A stretch of DNA of 64,000 nt from Eublepharis macularius (GCF_028583425.1 NC_072791.1:17875868-17939867), one strand, 5' to 3'. Positions 24,260 through 34,255 are shown, counted from the stretch's first letter. The notes: generated by a model not told the origin, from the sequence alone. Made by a program: numbers and translations.

Positions 24260-25240
24260 CGACCCGGCTACCCCCACCCCCGCCCCCGAAACTTCCTTCT
24301 CCGGCTGCTGCGGGTTGCAAACAGGGAAAAGCAAAAAGGTAAACACACACACACCGCAGAGGGGCACGGGAGAGTAACTGCAAAGCCCCGGAGGGTGCCA
24401 GCCCGCCCCTCCAAAGCCTCCCGGGGTGCAAAGGCTGACCCCCCCCCTCACAAACATTTGCCAGCAGTTAAAGGAGAAGCAAAAGAGAGAGAGAGACGCC
24501 AGCCAGACAGGGACACACAAAAGAGCTAGTCCTTTTCTCTGGCGGGGGGGGGGGGGGGCGTTGCTAAAGCTGCATCCGCAAGAGCCGCAATGCACTAAAA
24601 CCGGGAGGGGAGAGAGCCCCGTTTTGCAAAATACTCGCGAGCAAGGCCTGCGTGGAGGAGGGCTGGCTTTGCACGGGGGGGCTTTGCAAAGGAGGCGCTC
24701 CACACAATGCACCAAAGGGCGGGGGGGGGGGGCTCCCGAACGGGAAGCGGCGGCAGCAGCCCGGAGCCGGGGAGCAGCCGCGCGGGGAAGGAGCGACTTA
24801 CATGCCCGGAGCTGGCGAGGGGAGCGGCGGGCTGCAGAGCGGCGGGCTGGAGCCGCGGCCTAGGCGGGCTGGGGCAGGCGCCTCCTCCTCCGGCTGCTCC
24901 GGCAGGACTCAGCCCATGGAGCGCCTGCCCGCCTGGGCGATGAATGGAGGGCCGGCCGCTGCCCGCGCGCGCTCTTCCAGGCACAGCCACGCCGGGGCGG
25001 ACGGGCCGGGCAGCGGGGCGCGCGGCGGCTCCCGGGTCCTCTCCGGCTTCCCTTCCCTTTCCCTTCTTTGAGTCACTCGCACAGACGCGCCCGCGGTCTC
25101 CGGCGGGGGCGCCCGCGGGGTCCTACCGCCCGGCCGGCTCCTGGCCACTCCCCCCCCCTTTAAATCCTTGCGATGGAACGAGGCAAAAGCCGGCTACAGC
25201 GCTCCGTTGCGCGCGGGGAGCTCTCTGGCGCACGGAATCT
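24260..25240. promoter_or_regulatory. CpG island, candidate host promoter
   Basis: About 1 kb of very GC- and CpG-rich sequence between repeat-rich flanks (CGCGCGCGCTC, GGGGCGGACGGGCCGGGCAG, CCGCCCGGCCGG), with G/C homopolymers near 24545 and 24721. In a vertebrate such an island is normally the promoter and first exon of a gene. The open frames through it run on both strands and are typical of stop-poor GC-rich DNA, so I do not call a protein. The gene is not recognised. Confidence 0.6.
24802..25100 (-). other. Candidate first exon of a host gene
   Basis: On the minus strand the sequence ...CTCCGGGCAT is followed at 24801-24796 by GTAAGT, a near-ideal splice donor. The exon would start somewhere in the CpG island; its 5' end is a guess. 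One open frame starts with ATG at 24990 and reads through the donor, but it is alanine/proline/glycine-rich and may be untranslated. If real, the gene runs leftward and 1-24.8 kb is its first intron. Confidence 0.35.
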
Positions 25241-25261
25241 GCTCCCTTGCAGTGCAATCCT

Positions 25262-25450
25262 AAACGGAATAGTCAAGAGTCCCGTATCACCTTTAAGACT
25301 AACCAACTTTATTGTCGCCTAAGCTTTCGAGAGCCACAGCTCTCTTCCTCAGATGCACTCTAACCATACAATAAAGTTGGTTAGTCGTAAAGGTGCTACT
25401 GGACTCTTTACTATTTTGCAACTGCAGACTAACACGGCTAACTCCTCTGG
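25262..25450. mobile_element. Penelope-like tail, inverted pair
   Basis: A reversed arm (25272-25350) contains on its minus strand CTGAGGA, a GAGAGC/GCTCTC stem with loop TGTG, then GAAAGC. A forward arm (25365-25450) has AATAAAGTTGGTTAGTCGTA and CTACTGGACTCTTTAC, then ACTAACACGGCTAACTCC. Confidence 0.75.
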
Positions 25451-25689
25451 ATCCTAAACGGAGTTACTCCGGTCTAAGCCCATGGAGGTACTCCAGTCTC
25501 TGCTTAGGATCGCACTGTTGGTGCCTGAAGAAGGAAGCTGTGACTCTCAAAAGCTTACACTCTGGAAATCGTGTGGGCCTCATTGGTGCCCCCAGACTCC
25601 AATCCTGCTGCTTTCTTCCAATACACTCTCTGCTTGGATGATGGGTTTATCTGCAGGTCCGGTGGCACCTTAGAGACCAGCAAGTGTCT
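25451..25689 (+). mobile_element. Further Penelope-like tail
   Basis: CCTGAAGAAGGAAGCTGTGA, CTCTCAAAAGCTTACACTCT and GGAAATCGTG form a diverged forward copy. A fragment of the AATCCTAAACGGAGTTACTC repeat precedes it. Confidence 0.5.
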
Positions 25690-26516
25690 AAGCTTTGGAG
25701 ATCTAGAAGGAGGAGGAGTGCAAATTGGTGGGAGGAACATTAACAATTTGAGATATGCTGATGACACCACATTACTAGCGGAAAATAGTGAAGACTTGAA
25801 ACAACTACTGATGAAGGTTAAAGGGGAAAGCACCAAAGCAGGATTACAACTGAACATCAAAAAGACAAAAGTGATGACTACCGAGGAACTACACAATTTT
25901 AAAGTTAACAATGAGGAAATTGAAGTTGTTCAAGATTTTCTGTTCCTTGGCTCAATCATCAACCAAAAGGGAAATCAAAAGAAGATTGAGACTCGGAAGA
26001 GCAGCTGTGAGGGAGCTAGAGAAGATCCTTAAAGATAAAGATGTCTCTCTGGGAACCAAGATCAAGATAATACAAAGGATGGTATTCCCCACTGCCATGT
26101 ATGGATGTGAAAGTTGGACGGTAAAGAAAGCTGACAGGAAAAAAATTGATTCATTTGAAATGTGGCGCTGGAGGAGAGTTTTGCAGATACCACGGACAGC
26201 CAAAAAGACAAATAAGTGGGTACTAGATCAAATTAAGCCAGAATTCTCCTTAGAAGCTAAAATGACAAGACTAAAGCTATCGTACTTTGGTCACATCATG
26301 AGAAGACAAGATTCTCTGGAAAAGTCAATAATGCAAGGAAAAGCGGAAGGCGGCAGGAAAAGAGGAAGACCTAAAACGAGGTGGCTTGACTCAATAAAGA
26401 AAACCACGTCCTCCAGTTTGCAGGATCTGAGTAGGTCTGTCAGAGATAGAGCGTTTTGGAGGTCTTTCATTCATAGGGTCGCCATAGGTTGGAAACGACT
26501 TGATGGCACATAACAC
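25690..26516 (+). pseudogene. BovB (RTE) LINE ORF2, 5'-truncated, one frameshift
   Basis: The retrotransposon reverse transcriptase C-terminal half. Reading starts just upstream of the catalytic motif YADDTTLL (about 25754-25777) and continues through LNIKKTKVM. Near 25980 the frame shifts and then runs open to a stop at 26511-26513, through MVFPTAMYGCESWTVKKA, YFGHIMRRQDSLEK, KRGRPKTRWLD and AIGWKRLDGT. The 3' end has the BovB-like GGCACATAACACACAC tail. Only one frame break in about 800 bp suggests a fairly recent insertion. Older reversed copies are at 5736-6090 and 50083-50400. Confidence 0.92.
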
Positions 26517-27010
26517 ACACGAGCTTTCCAGAGTCAGAGCTCCCTTCTTCACATACAAGGAAGCGTGGAGATCCTTGAGCCTTTATATACCTTTATATCC
26601 CTGAAACTTCATATATTCTGACTTCAGTTTTAACTTGTCATTCAGACTTTGAGTCCAGCGGCACCTTACAAGCCAACAAAATTTTTCAAGGGTTTGAGCT
26701 TTTGAGAGTCCAAGCTCCCTTCTTTCAGACCTTTGAAAGCTCATATCCTGAAAATCTTGTTCATCTCTAAGGTGCCACTGGACTCAAATCCTGCTGTTCT
26801 ACTGCAGATCCACAGGGGTACCCACCTGAAACTATAATGGGATTATGATGCTGTATCTGAAGAAAGGAGCTTTGATTCTCAAAAGCTTCTACCATGGAAA
26901 TTTTGTTGGTCTCTAAGGTGCCACTGGACTCAAAGCCTACTGTTCTACTAGCAAGGCTACGTACTTGAAACTATGATGGGATTAACTCTCTAGCCGCTAT
27001 AAATTTCATT
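26517..27010. mobile_element. Cluster of Penelope-like tails
   Basis: Fragments in both orientations: reversed at 26520-26735 (TCCAGCGGCACCTTACAAGC) and forward at 26735-26970, with CTAAGGTGCCACTGGACTC repeated at 26777 and 26917. CTGAAGAAAGGAGC then ATTCTCAAAAGC at 26859-26888 is a decayed hairpin core. Confidence 0.6.
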
Positions 27011-27139
27011 TCTTACATTGCTTTGACCTGGTCTCTGTTTAGCTAATGCGTTGTACAGTGCTGTGCCCTGTGGCACTTTCGGCAGAGTTCCAGAGGCTGA
27101 AATTGGGACTCGGGCTCCAAGGAACCGGATACAACCACC

Positions 27140-27168
27140 ACACTTGATCTTAGCCAAAAGGCCAAGAA
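27140..27168 (-). ncRNA. U2 snRNA 5'-end-like segment
   Basis: On the minus strand, TTCTTGGCCTTTTGG followed by CTAAGATCAAGTGT matches the conserved 5' region of U2 snRNA (around nucleotides 6-34) with one difference. The similarity stops after GTGT and unrelated sequence follows (GGTGGTTGTATCCGG). No U2 branch-recognition or Sm-site region follows, so it is not a functional U2 gene. It is a truncated pseudogene or the head of an snRNA-derived retroposon. Confidence 0.6.
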
Positions 27169-27661
27169 TTAATATGAACTTAAATACAACAGGGGTTAGA
27201 AACTACCAAAAATTGTTCCAGCGTGCTCTTTCGTGGATCATAATTCACTTTGAAAGTTTATGCTGGAATATATTTTTGTTAGTCTTTCAGGCGCCCAGCT
27301 TTAACATTTATTCCAAAAGGCATTCGTTTTATTATTTATTCCAGATGCATCTGATATATGTGAGCTCTGACCCACATGGAAGCTGATGCTGGAATAAATT
27401 TTGTTTGCCCTTAAGGTGTCTCTTGGACTCCTGTTTTATTTAGCTGTTACAGGCCAACAGGGCTACCCAGCTGGAACTATCCCCAGAGTTTTGCAATCCA
27501 GCAACAACAATGGAAGTGGTGGGGGAAGGGGATAGAAAGGCAGAGAGGAATATAAGCCTGTTTATTTATTTAGCGGATGTACATGCTGCCTCTGAGACCA
27601 GCTTGAGCTGGCTCACAAAATAAAAACAATACATGGAATCATTTTTTTAAAATATTAATAC
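27169..27661. other. Penelope-like and LINE tail remnants
   Basis: 27220-27480 has degraded Penelope-like phrases (TTGTTAGTCTTTCAGGCGCC, TACAGGCCAACAGGGCTACC). 27555-27625 is a LINE tail (TGCCTCTGAGACCAGCTTGA). No gene. Confidence 0.45.
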
Positions 27662-27830
27662 CAGGGCTCATTTTGAGGGGGAACGCGCCGGAACACAGTT
27701 CCGGCAGTTCCTCAAAGAGGTCACATGTCAGGCGGCCCCTCCCACCTGACTCTTGGCCATTTTGGGCCCATTTTGTCCTGGATTGGGGCCGAAACGGCCT
27801 GGATCGGGCCTCTGGCAGGTGGTGGATCAC
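27662..27830. mobile_element. hAT MITE fragment
   Basis: Left end CAGGGCTCATTTTGAGGGGG and interior (GTTCCGGCAGTTCC, TTGGCCATTTTGGGCCC) are the reverse of the 56190-56639 element. The other end is lost at the border with a reversed SINE. Confidence 0.7.
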
Positions 27831-27930
27831 CCAAGTTCACCCAGCAAGCTTCCATGGCAGAGCAGAGATTCGAACCTGGGTCTCCCCAATCCTAGTCCAA
27901 TTATTACACCACACTGGATCTCCAATGAGA
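27831..27930 (-). mobile_element. SINE fragment, reversed
   Basis: CAGCAAGCTTCCATGGCAGA, GCAGAGATTCGAACCTGGGT and ATTACACCACACTGG form an inverted SINE head. Confidence 0.75.
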
Positions 27931-28249
27931 TTCCAGCTTTAGATGTTATTTCCATTGGTAGGAGGGGATTGCCTGTGAATACAAAACCAGCACAGCGGGG
28001 AGAACGGATCTGATTAGTAATCTCTGTTTGTTACACTAACTTTCTATTTGTATGGGCTGTTTAACATCAGGGAACATTCTGAGATGCGATCCTTCATCTG
28101 TAGTCTGAAGTGGTAGATGCTTCCCCCTCATTCTCCTGCCTCCATGAACAATTCACGCCGTTGAATTAGTTGCCATTTATTTGTTCAGAACAGAGAGATC
28201 CAACAGTAGTGACAGAGAAAATGGCATCTTTGCTGGGTTGCCCACCTTT

Positions 28250-28345
28250 CATAAAATCATAGGGTTGGAAGGGATCTCCAGGGTCATCTAGTCCAACCCC
28301 CTGCACAATGCAGGAAATTCACAACTACTTCCCCTCCCACACACC
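28250..28345 (-). mobile_element. CR1 3' tail
   Basis: AAAATCATAGGGTTGGAAGG, CAGGGTCATCTAGTCCAACC and CAATGCAGGAAATTCACAAC form an inverted CR1 end. Confidence 0.85.
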
Positions 28346-28646
28346 CAGCGACCCTTCAGTCGTAAGAACATCAGAGCTCTCTTGGATCAGGCCAGGAGTC
28401 CATCTAGTCTACATCTTGTCTCATACAGAGGCCAAAAAGTTGTCTTAAAGAGCCAACAAATAGAGCATGGACATCAAAGCCCTCTTCCCCTGAAGTTGCC
28501 TCCTGGCACTGGTATACAAAGGCTTGCTTCTTCGGAAAATGGAAGCTCTCTTTAGTTGCTACAGCTACTAGTTACCGATGGACCTTTTCTCCATGAATCT
28601 GTCTAATCCCCTTCTAAAGCCATCTGTGCTCATTGGCGTCACTGCT

Positions 28647-29063
28647 GAAGAAGTGATCTGTGACTCACAAAAGCTCATAGAATCATTGGAAGGGACCTCC
28701 AGGGTTATCTAGTCCAACCCCCTGCACAATGCAGGAAATTCACAGCTACCCTGCCCTCCCACACACCCAGTGACCCCGGCTCCAGGTCTAGAACCTGGCA
28801 AAACACCATCAGGATCCCTTGCCAAACTGGCCTGGGGAAAATTGCCTCCTGACCCCAAACTGATGACTGGCCTTACCCTGGGCGTGTAAGAAGGGGCCAC
28901 GAGAACTAAACACTGATGCGTCCCTTCCTGCCTTCCCTCTCATGATCTTCCTAGGTTCACAGAATCATACCCTACCACAAACTGTGTTAGTCTTATAGGT
29001 GCTACTGGACTCTTGCTCTTTTCAGCTGCTACAGACTGACTAACACAGCTACCCATCTTGATC
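28647..29063 (+). mobile_element. Penelope-like tail with nested CR1
   Basis: TCACTGCT flanks both sides (28639-28646 and 29064-29071). The left part has GAAGAAGTGATCTGTGACTC then ACAAAAGCTCAT. A reversed CR1 tail (about 28678-28970) then interrupts it, and ACCCTACCACAAACTGTG resumes the Penelope-like tail to CTACCCATCTTGATC. Confidence 0.8.
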
Positions 29064-29395
29064 TCACTGCTTCCACTGGCAGTGGGTTCCACGATTTACT
29101 CACTGAGTAAAGAATTGTTTCCTTTTGCCTCTCTTACATCTATTGCCCATCAACTTCATTGGGTGCCCTTGAGATCTAGTCTTTTGAAAGAGGGAGAAAA
29201 AGCTCTCTGTCCACTACCCCATGCATAATTTTATAAACCTCTTTCATGTACCTTCTTAGCCGTCTTTTCTAAACTGAAAACTCCTAGACTGCTGCTAGCC
29301 TTATCTCCTAGGGAAAGTGTTCCAACCCCCTAATCATCTTGGTTGCCCTCATATTTACTTTTTCCAGCTCTGCAAGATATTTTTAATGATTTTTA

Positions 29396-29624
29396 TGTTT
29401 TTTAATGATTTTTATGATTTTTATGTTTTTTAATGATTTTTATGATTTTTATAATGTTTTGAATGATTGTATGTAATTTTGTATGCACTGTAATTATAGA
29501 TGGTTGTATGTAATTATGTTACTGTTTTTTTAAATGATGTGATCCCCCCTGGGCCCGCTTGCAGGGAGGGCAGGATAGAAATCCAATAAAATAAATTTTA
29601 AAAATAAATAAATAATTTTTTGGA
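29396..29624 (+). mobile_element. L2-type LINE 3' end
   Basis: AT-rich TTTTTAATGATTTTTATG repeats lead to TGGGCCCGCTTGCAGGGAGG, GCAGGATAGAAATCC and an AAATAAATAAATAA end, the usual lizard L2 terminus. Confidence 0.7.
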
Positions 29625-29794
29625 CATAGAGTTACTAGAACTGTATGCAGCATCTCAAAAGAGGCCGAACCATACAAGGGCCGTGCAATATTGCCTCCAT
29701 GTTAGACTTTCCTGCCATACACTGAGTTGACATTTTCATTGAACTATCCACATCTACCAACATTTCACTGTAGAAAACGGACATATTGGGATAT

Positions 29795-29930
29795 TCATGA
29801 AGAAGAAGAATGCGCTGTTGAGTTGTAGTCAGCTTATGGTAACCTCAGCCCAGGCATGTTCTAGACAACAGATAAGCAGAGATGGTTTGCTATTGTCTTA
29901 CTCAGCATAGGAAACTGTTTTCCTTACCAA
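29795..29930 (-). mobile_element. 5S-headed SINE body fragment
   Basis: GCGCTGTTGAGTTGTAGTCA and ATAAGCAGAGATGGTTTGCT resemble the inverted body of the SINE at 54960-55140. The 5S head is absent. Confidence 0.5.
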
Positions 29931-30079
29931 CATAATTTTCATTACCTTTGCATATTCTCCACCTTCCATTACATATTGCTAAATGGTGCTTCTCTGCCTC
30001 CTGCATGCTGTCTTTCTTTACCTTGCAAAACTGTCCCTACCGTCTTCTGAAGCCAGATGTAACCTTCAAAGTTCTCTTG

Positions 30080-30339
30080 ATGGATTATTTATTTATTTGT
30101 GTTATTATAGTTCACCTTTCTCACTGAGACTCAAGGCGGTTTGTACAGTGTGAGTTAGTTTGGTGTAGTGGTTCAGAGCAGCAGGACTCGAATCTGGAGA
30201 ATCGGGTTTGATTTCCCCACTCCTCCGCGTGAACCTAGCTGGGTGACCTTGGGTCAATCACAGCTTCTTGGAGCTCTCCCAGCCCCGCCCACCTCACAGG
30301 GTGATTGTTGTGAGAATAATAGGCCTGCATAGGTGGTGA
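30080..30339 (+). mobile_element. LINE tail (reversed) and forward SINE
   Basis: 30085-30150 is a reversed LINE tail (CACTGAGACTCAAGGCGG). 30155-30335 is a forward SINE: TTGGTGTAGTGGTTCAGAGC, GGGTTTGATTTCCCCACTCC, TGGGTGACCTTGGGTCAATC. Confidence 0.7.
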
Positions 30340-32740
30340 GCTAATTTATGCTTGCCCGCGGAGACTAATGGATCCAATTGGTTTCCAGAATTTTCTGCGG
30401 GATCTGATGTCCCCTGGTGGTTTGTTGGATGAGCTGGTAAGGGACTGGTATGACCGTCTCTCTGAAGCCATCAACAAAATAACTCCTGGTTGCCCTCTCC
30501 ATTCCTGTGCTAGACGGGCTCCCTGGCATACGGAGGAACTACGTTAGATAAAGCGGAAACTGAGATGGCTTGAGCAAGTGTGGCGGCAGAATCAGAGAGA
30601 AGAGACAAGATCATCTTATAGAGTGTTAATGAAAGCCTATGAGGTGGCTGTGAAGGCAGCAAAGAAGGATTTCCATGCCGCCTCCACAGCGTCTGTAAGC
30701 TCACGCCCGGCAAAAATGTTTCACGCTGTTCAATCCTTGGTCTCTGTTTCTCAGGGAGACCGCCAAATTAAAAAATTGGCTATTGGCTGCGAGGCTTTGG
30801 GGAGCTTTTTAGAGATAAAATTTTGTCTCTCCGCCGTGATCTGCCAGCCACAGTTGATACAGTAAGGGAACTGGAGGCCCCCTGGCTGCCCTCCGGCCCT
30901 TATTTAGATCACTTCAGTCTGGTGTCCCAGGAGGAAGTTGACAGGATCCTGCAGCGGGTGAGGCCCACCACATGCTCCCTGGAGCCCTGCCCTCCGTGGC
31001 TCGTGATGGGCAGTAGGAACGGGTTGGGGGCCCAATTGGAGGCTATTATTAATCAATCACTGAGTTCTGGGGTTTTCCCTGGAGTGTTGAAGGAAGTTGT
31101 GGTGAGCCCTCTCCTGAAAAAAACAACTTTGGACCCCACCGATCCATCCAGTTACTGACCAGTCTCGAACCTCCCGTTTCTGGGGAAGGTGATTGAGCGG
31201 GTGGTGGCAGAACAGCTGCAGCTTTTCCTGAAGGATTCTTCCATCCTGGACCCATTCCAGTCTGGTTTCTGCCTGGGACACAGGACAGAGACAGTGCTGG
31301 TCACCCTCACGGATGAGCTTTGCAGACACATGGATCGAAGCGGGGCAGCACTGCTGATTTTATTGGATCTTTCAGCAGCGTTTGACACAGTTGACTATGA
31401 ACTGTCGACCCACTGCCTCGCCGAGGTGGGGATCCGAGGGACTGCCTTGCAGTGGCTTGTCTCCTTTCTCCACGGTCAGGGACAGAGGGTGGCTCTTGGG
31501 GAGAGCTTATCCGCACACCAGCCTTTGGTGTGCAGTGTTCCACAAGGAGCGATACTTTCCCCTTTGTTATTCAACCTGTACATGTGCCCCCTTGCCCAGT
31601 TGCTGTGAAGTTTCGGACTGGGTTGTCACCAACATGCAGATGACACCCAATTGTAACTGCTGATGGGTGGCTGGCCTGACTCTGCCCCTGATGTCCTAGT
31701 AAAAGCTTTGGAGGCTGTAGCTGGATGGGTAAAGCAGAGCTGGCTGAAGTTGAACCCGGTAAAGATGGAGATCCTGTACTTGGGCTGGGGGTTGCCAGAT
31801 TTGGGAATCCAGCTCCCGACCTTTGATGGGGCGCAATTAGTGCCTGTCTCATTGGTCCCGAGTCTCAGAGTGATACTGGATTCCTCCTTATCGATGGAAG
31901 GTCAGGTCACAGCAGCTGCCCAATCTGTGTTTTCCCATCTTTGACAGGCCAGGCAGCTTGCGCCTCATCTGTCAACCCACAACCTAACTACAGTGATCCA
32001 TGCAACAGTCACCTCCAGAACAGACTACTGTAACTCGCTTTAAGCAGGGCTTCCCTTGGGTCTAACCCGGAAATTACAGCGGGTGCAGAATGCTGCTGCA
32101 TGTGTCCTGATGGGCACACCATACAGGCAACATATTACTCCCATCCTGCAGCCGCTGCACTGGCTCCCCATCGAATTCCAGATTAGGTTCAAGGTTTTGG
32201 TTTTAACCTTTAAAGCCCTAAACGGACTGGGACCAGCATACCTGCCGGACTGTCTGTGTACCCCGGAGAGCATTAAGATCAACAAATAAGAACTTACTGG
32301 TGGTCTCTGGCCCCAGGGAGGCCTAGCTGGCCTCGACCACAGCCAGGGCATTTTCAGTCCTGGCTCCAACCTGGTGGAACTCTCTGTCGGAGGGCATCCG
32401 GGCCTGCCAGGATCTTATATCCTTTTGGCAGGCCTATAAGACAGAGACGTTCTGCCAGGCATATGGTTGAGGCCAGTCTTTGATCGTTTAGGAGCCTTCC
32501 TACTGGTCTCCCACCAGGGGGGCAACGTAATCATCTGCCTCCCTATAAGCACAGTCACCAGATTATTATAAACTGTGCCCCCACCCCACTCCTTTGTTCT
32601 GCTTTGTTTCTATCATGATTGGGGAAATGGGAGGGGGCCTGCCATCTGTTTTTGTATGCATTTGTGGTGTTTTTTGGATTTAATTGTATTTTATATGTTT
32701 TAATGCTCATTGAGCATTTTATTGTAACCCTCCCTGAGCC
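30340..32740 (+). pseudogene. L2 LINE ORF2, 5'-truncated, many frameshifts
   Basis: A decayed L2 reverse transcriptase. Successive frames give RRAPWHTEELR, then KAYEVAVKAAKKDFH, the linker LEPCPPWLV and the thumb-proximal VVSPLLKK. RT blocks follow: FLGKVIERVVAEQL, DPFQSGFCLGHRTE, LLILLDLSAAFDTVD and VPQGAILSPLLFNLY. The catalytic box reads HADDTQL, so the usual Y/F of YADD is H. Then come VKQSWLKLNPVKMEI and QLAPHLSTHNL, and the C-terminal HWLPIEFQIRFKVLVLTFKA. Stops and frame changes occur throughout, and the endonuclease half is missing. It ends at CCCTGAGCCCG, joined to microsatellites. Confidence 0.88.
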
Positions 32741-32803
32741 CGTTCGTTCGTTCGTTCGTTCGTTCGTTCGTTCGTTCGTTCACTCACTCACTCACTCACT
32801 CAC

Positions 32804-32838
<35 letters not shown>

Positions 32839-32856
32839 CAACAACAACAACAACAT
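32741..32856. repeat. Compound microsatellite (CGTT)(CACT)(CAAT)(AAC)
   Basis: About ten CGTT units, six CACT, eight CAAT and six to seven AAC, at the junction between the L2 3' end and a SINE tail. L2 elements commonly end in short tandem repeats; later slippage mutations could give the changing unit. Confidence 0.95.
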
Positions 32857-32935
32857 ACTTTGTAAACCTCTCTGAGTGGGCGTTAAGTTGTCCTGAAGGG
32901 CGATATATAAATAGAATGTTATTACGTTATTATTA
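32857..32935 (+). mobile_element. SINE 3' tail
   Basis: TACTTTGTAAACCTCTCTGA and AAGTTGTCCTGAAGGGCGAT are the 3' tail of the SINE at 1545-1806. The head is missing. Confidence 0.7.
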
Positions 32936-33755
32936 GTACAGTCAATTTCAAGGACATTTCAATAAACAATGTAATAGGATACATGAGTGCAACTATGCAA
33001 AGATTTAAAACTAGCAGAAATCCAATACAGAGCTGAGGAAATGCTGAAACAGAGCATAAGCAATTCTCAGACTGACACATTAAACAACATAAAACTACCC
33101 AGTAGGATCATACCCCAAACAATAGACAGCACACAGTAGCACAGAGTAGTAAAGTCTATGGTACCTGTCCTTTTATTAATGCATCACTCTGAGACCACAT
33201 CCTTACCGTACAGTAGGGTTGCCAGCCTCCAGGTAGTGGCTGGAGATCTCTCGGAATTACAGCTGGTCTCCAGGCCACAGAAATCAGTTCACCTGGAGAA
33301 AATGGCTACTTTGGGGGGTGGACTCTATGGAATTATGCCATGCCAAGGTCCTTTCCCTCCCCAAACCCCACTTTCTCCAGGTTTCTCTAGGTTTCACCCC
33401 CCCCCCCAGATCTCCAGGAATTTCGCAACTTGGAGCTGGCAACCCTACCGTACAGCCCTCCTATCTGAGTAAAAAGCCCTCATGAATAATTCAGTTTCGC
33501 ATCATTTACAGAAAACCAAGAGAATGGGAGCTTTGCTGACCCCTTCAGGTAGGCCATTCCATAATGTGGGGGCCACAATAGAGAATTCATGTGTACAGCC
33601 AGCTGTTGATTTCGTTCATGTGCAAGGCGGCTCCTGCAGAAGGCCTTGTTCAGATGAGCAAAGCTGCTGTGGTGGAATATAGGGAGAGAGGCAGTCCTGT
33701 AGATATGCTGGACCAAGGCCATGAAGAATTTTGTATATGTAATCTTATAGTGCCC
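32936..33755 (-). mobile_element. Reversed LINE tail split by an hAT MITE
   Basis: Same LINE 3' region as 2636-3045. The left part ends CATCCTTACCGTACAG and the right part resumes CCGTACAGCCCTCCTATCTG. Removing the MITE and one duplication restores continuity, which confirms the insertion. Confidence 0.75.
33214..33447. mobile_element. hAT-like MITE with perfect 8-bp TSD
   Basis: Ends TAGGGTTGCCAGC and GCTGGCAACCCTA. CCGTACAG is duplicated at 33206-33213 and 33448-33455. 234 bp, non-coding. The host LINE sequence gives the empty site at 2900-2920. Confidence 0.92.
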
Positions 33756-33967
33756 TGACCTGAAGAGCCTAGGAGAGCCTGATCTTGTCAGATCTTAGAA
33801 GCTAAGCAGGGTCGGCCTTGGTTAGTATTTGGATGGGAGACCTCCAACAAAGACCAGGGTTGCAGAGACAGGCAATGGCAAACCACCTGTGATAGTTTTT
33901 TGCCATGAAAACCCCACCGGGGGTCACCAAAAGTCAACTCTGACTTGAGGGCACCACACACACACAA
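33756..33967 (+). mobile_element. 5S rRNA-headed SINE with BovB-like tail
   Basis: The head (33778-33845) follows 5S rRNA: GATCTTGTCAGATCTTAGAA, GCTAAGCAGGGTCGGCCTTG, GTTAGTATTTGGATGGGAGA. The tail (GGGTCACCAAAAG, GACTTGAGGGCACCACAC) resembles the BovB 3' end at 26475-26516, which suggests BovB supplied the retroposition machinery. Other copies: 15676-15790, 54960-55140 and 57930-58145 (minus). Confidence 0.85.
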
Positions 33968-34086
33968 TCTCATAGTAGTTCTGATTTTTATTTATGGCAG
34001 AATAATTTCAAAATGGACACATTCAAGAACAGGTCTGAATAGGACAGGCACACCAATGAAGTCCGTCTCCTAATCATACTTACACC

Positions 34087-34255
34087 CGGCCTAACAGTGA
34101 AATGCTAAGCAGAGTTACTCTGAGTAATTCTGCTTAGGATTTCACTGTAAGCTACCGCACAAGGTTGTTGTGAGCATACAAAGGAAGACAGGAGAATGAT
34201 GTAAGCCACATTGGGTCCCCCTTGGGGAGGAAGATGGGATATAAATGAAGTAAAT
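34087..34255. repeat. Palindrome and SINE tail
   Basis: 34096-34148: AGTGAAATGCTAAGCAG faces CTGCTTAGGATTTCACT around a short AGTTACTCTGAGTAA centre. 34150-34255 is a SINE tail (TAAGCCACATTGGGTCCCCC). Short forms of the CTAAGCAG unit occur near 25440-25515 and 55430-55470. Confidence 0.6.

Larger units (their letters stand above)
28350..29790 (-). mobile_element. CR1-like LINE broken by nested insertions
   Basis: A reversed CR1-like element in three pieces: 28350-28646, 29064-29395 and 29625-29790. Its markers are CATGAATCTGTCTAATCCCC, GTGGGTTCCACGATTT, CATGCATAATTTTATAAACC and ATCATCTTGGTTGCCCTC. It is interrupted by a Penelope-like element with an 8-bp duplication and by an L2-type tail. 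It is non-coding as it stands. Confidence 0.65.

Noticed and set aside
24197..25363. Long open frames on both strands in the CpG island
   Set aside because: Stops are rare in GC-rich DNA, and the frames overlap in all phases with low-complexity Pro/Ala/Gly products. Not called as proteins.
27140..27168. A functional U2 snRNA gene
   Set aside because: Only about 29 bases match; the rest of U2 is missing.
32739..32860. A CRISPR-like array
   Set aside because: It is a simple microsatellite with four-base units and no spacers, in a vertebrate genome.
33778..33845. A 5S rRNA gene
   Set aside because: The 5S similarity covers only part of the gene and is fused to a SINE body and tail.
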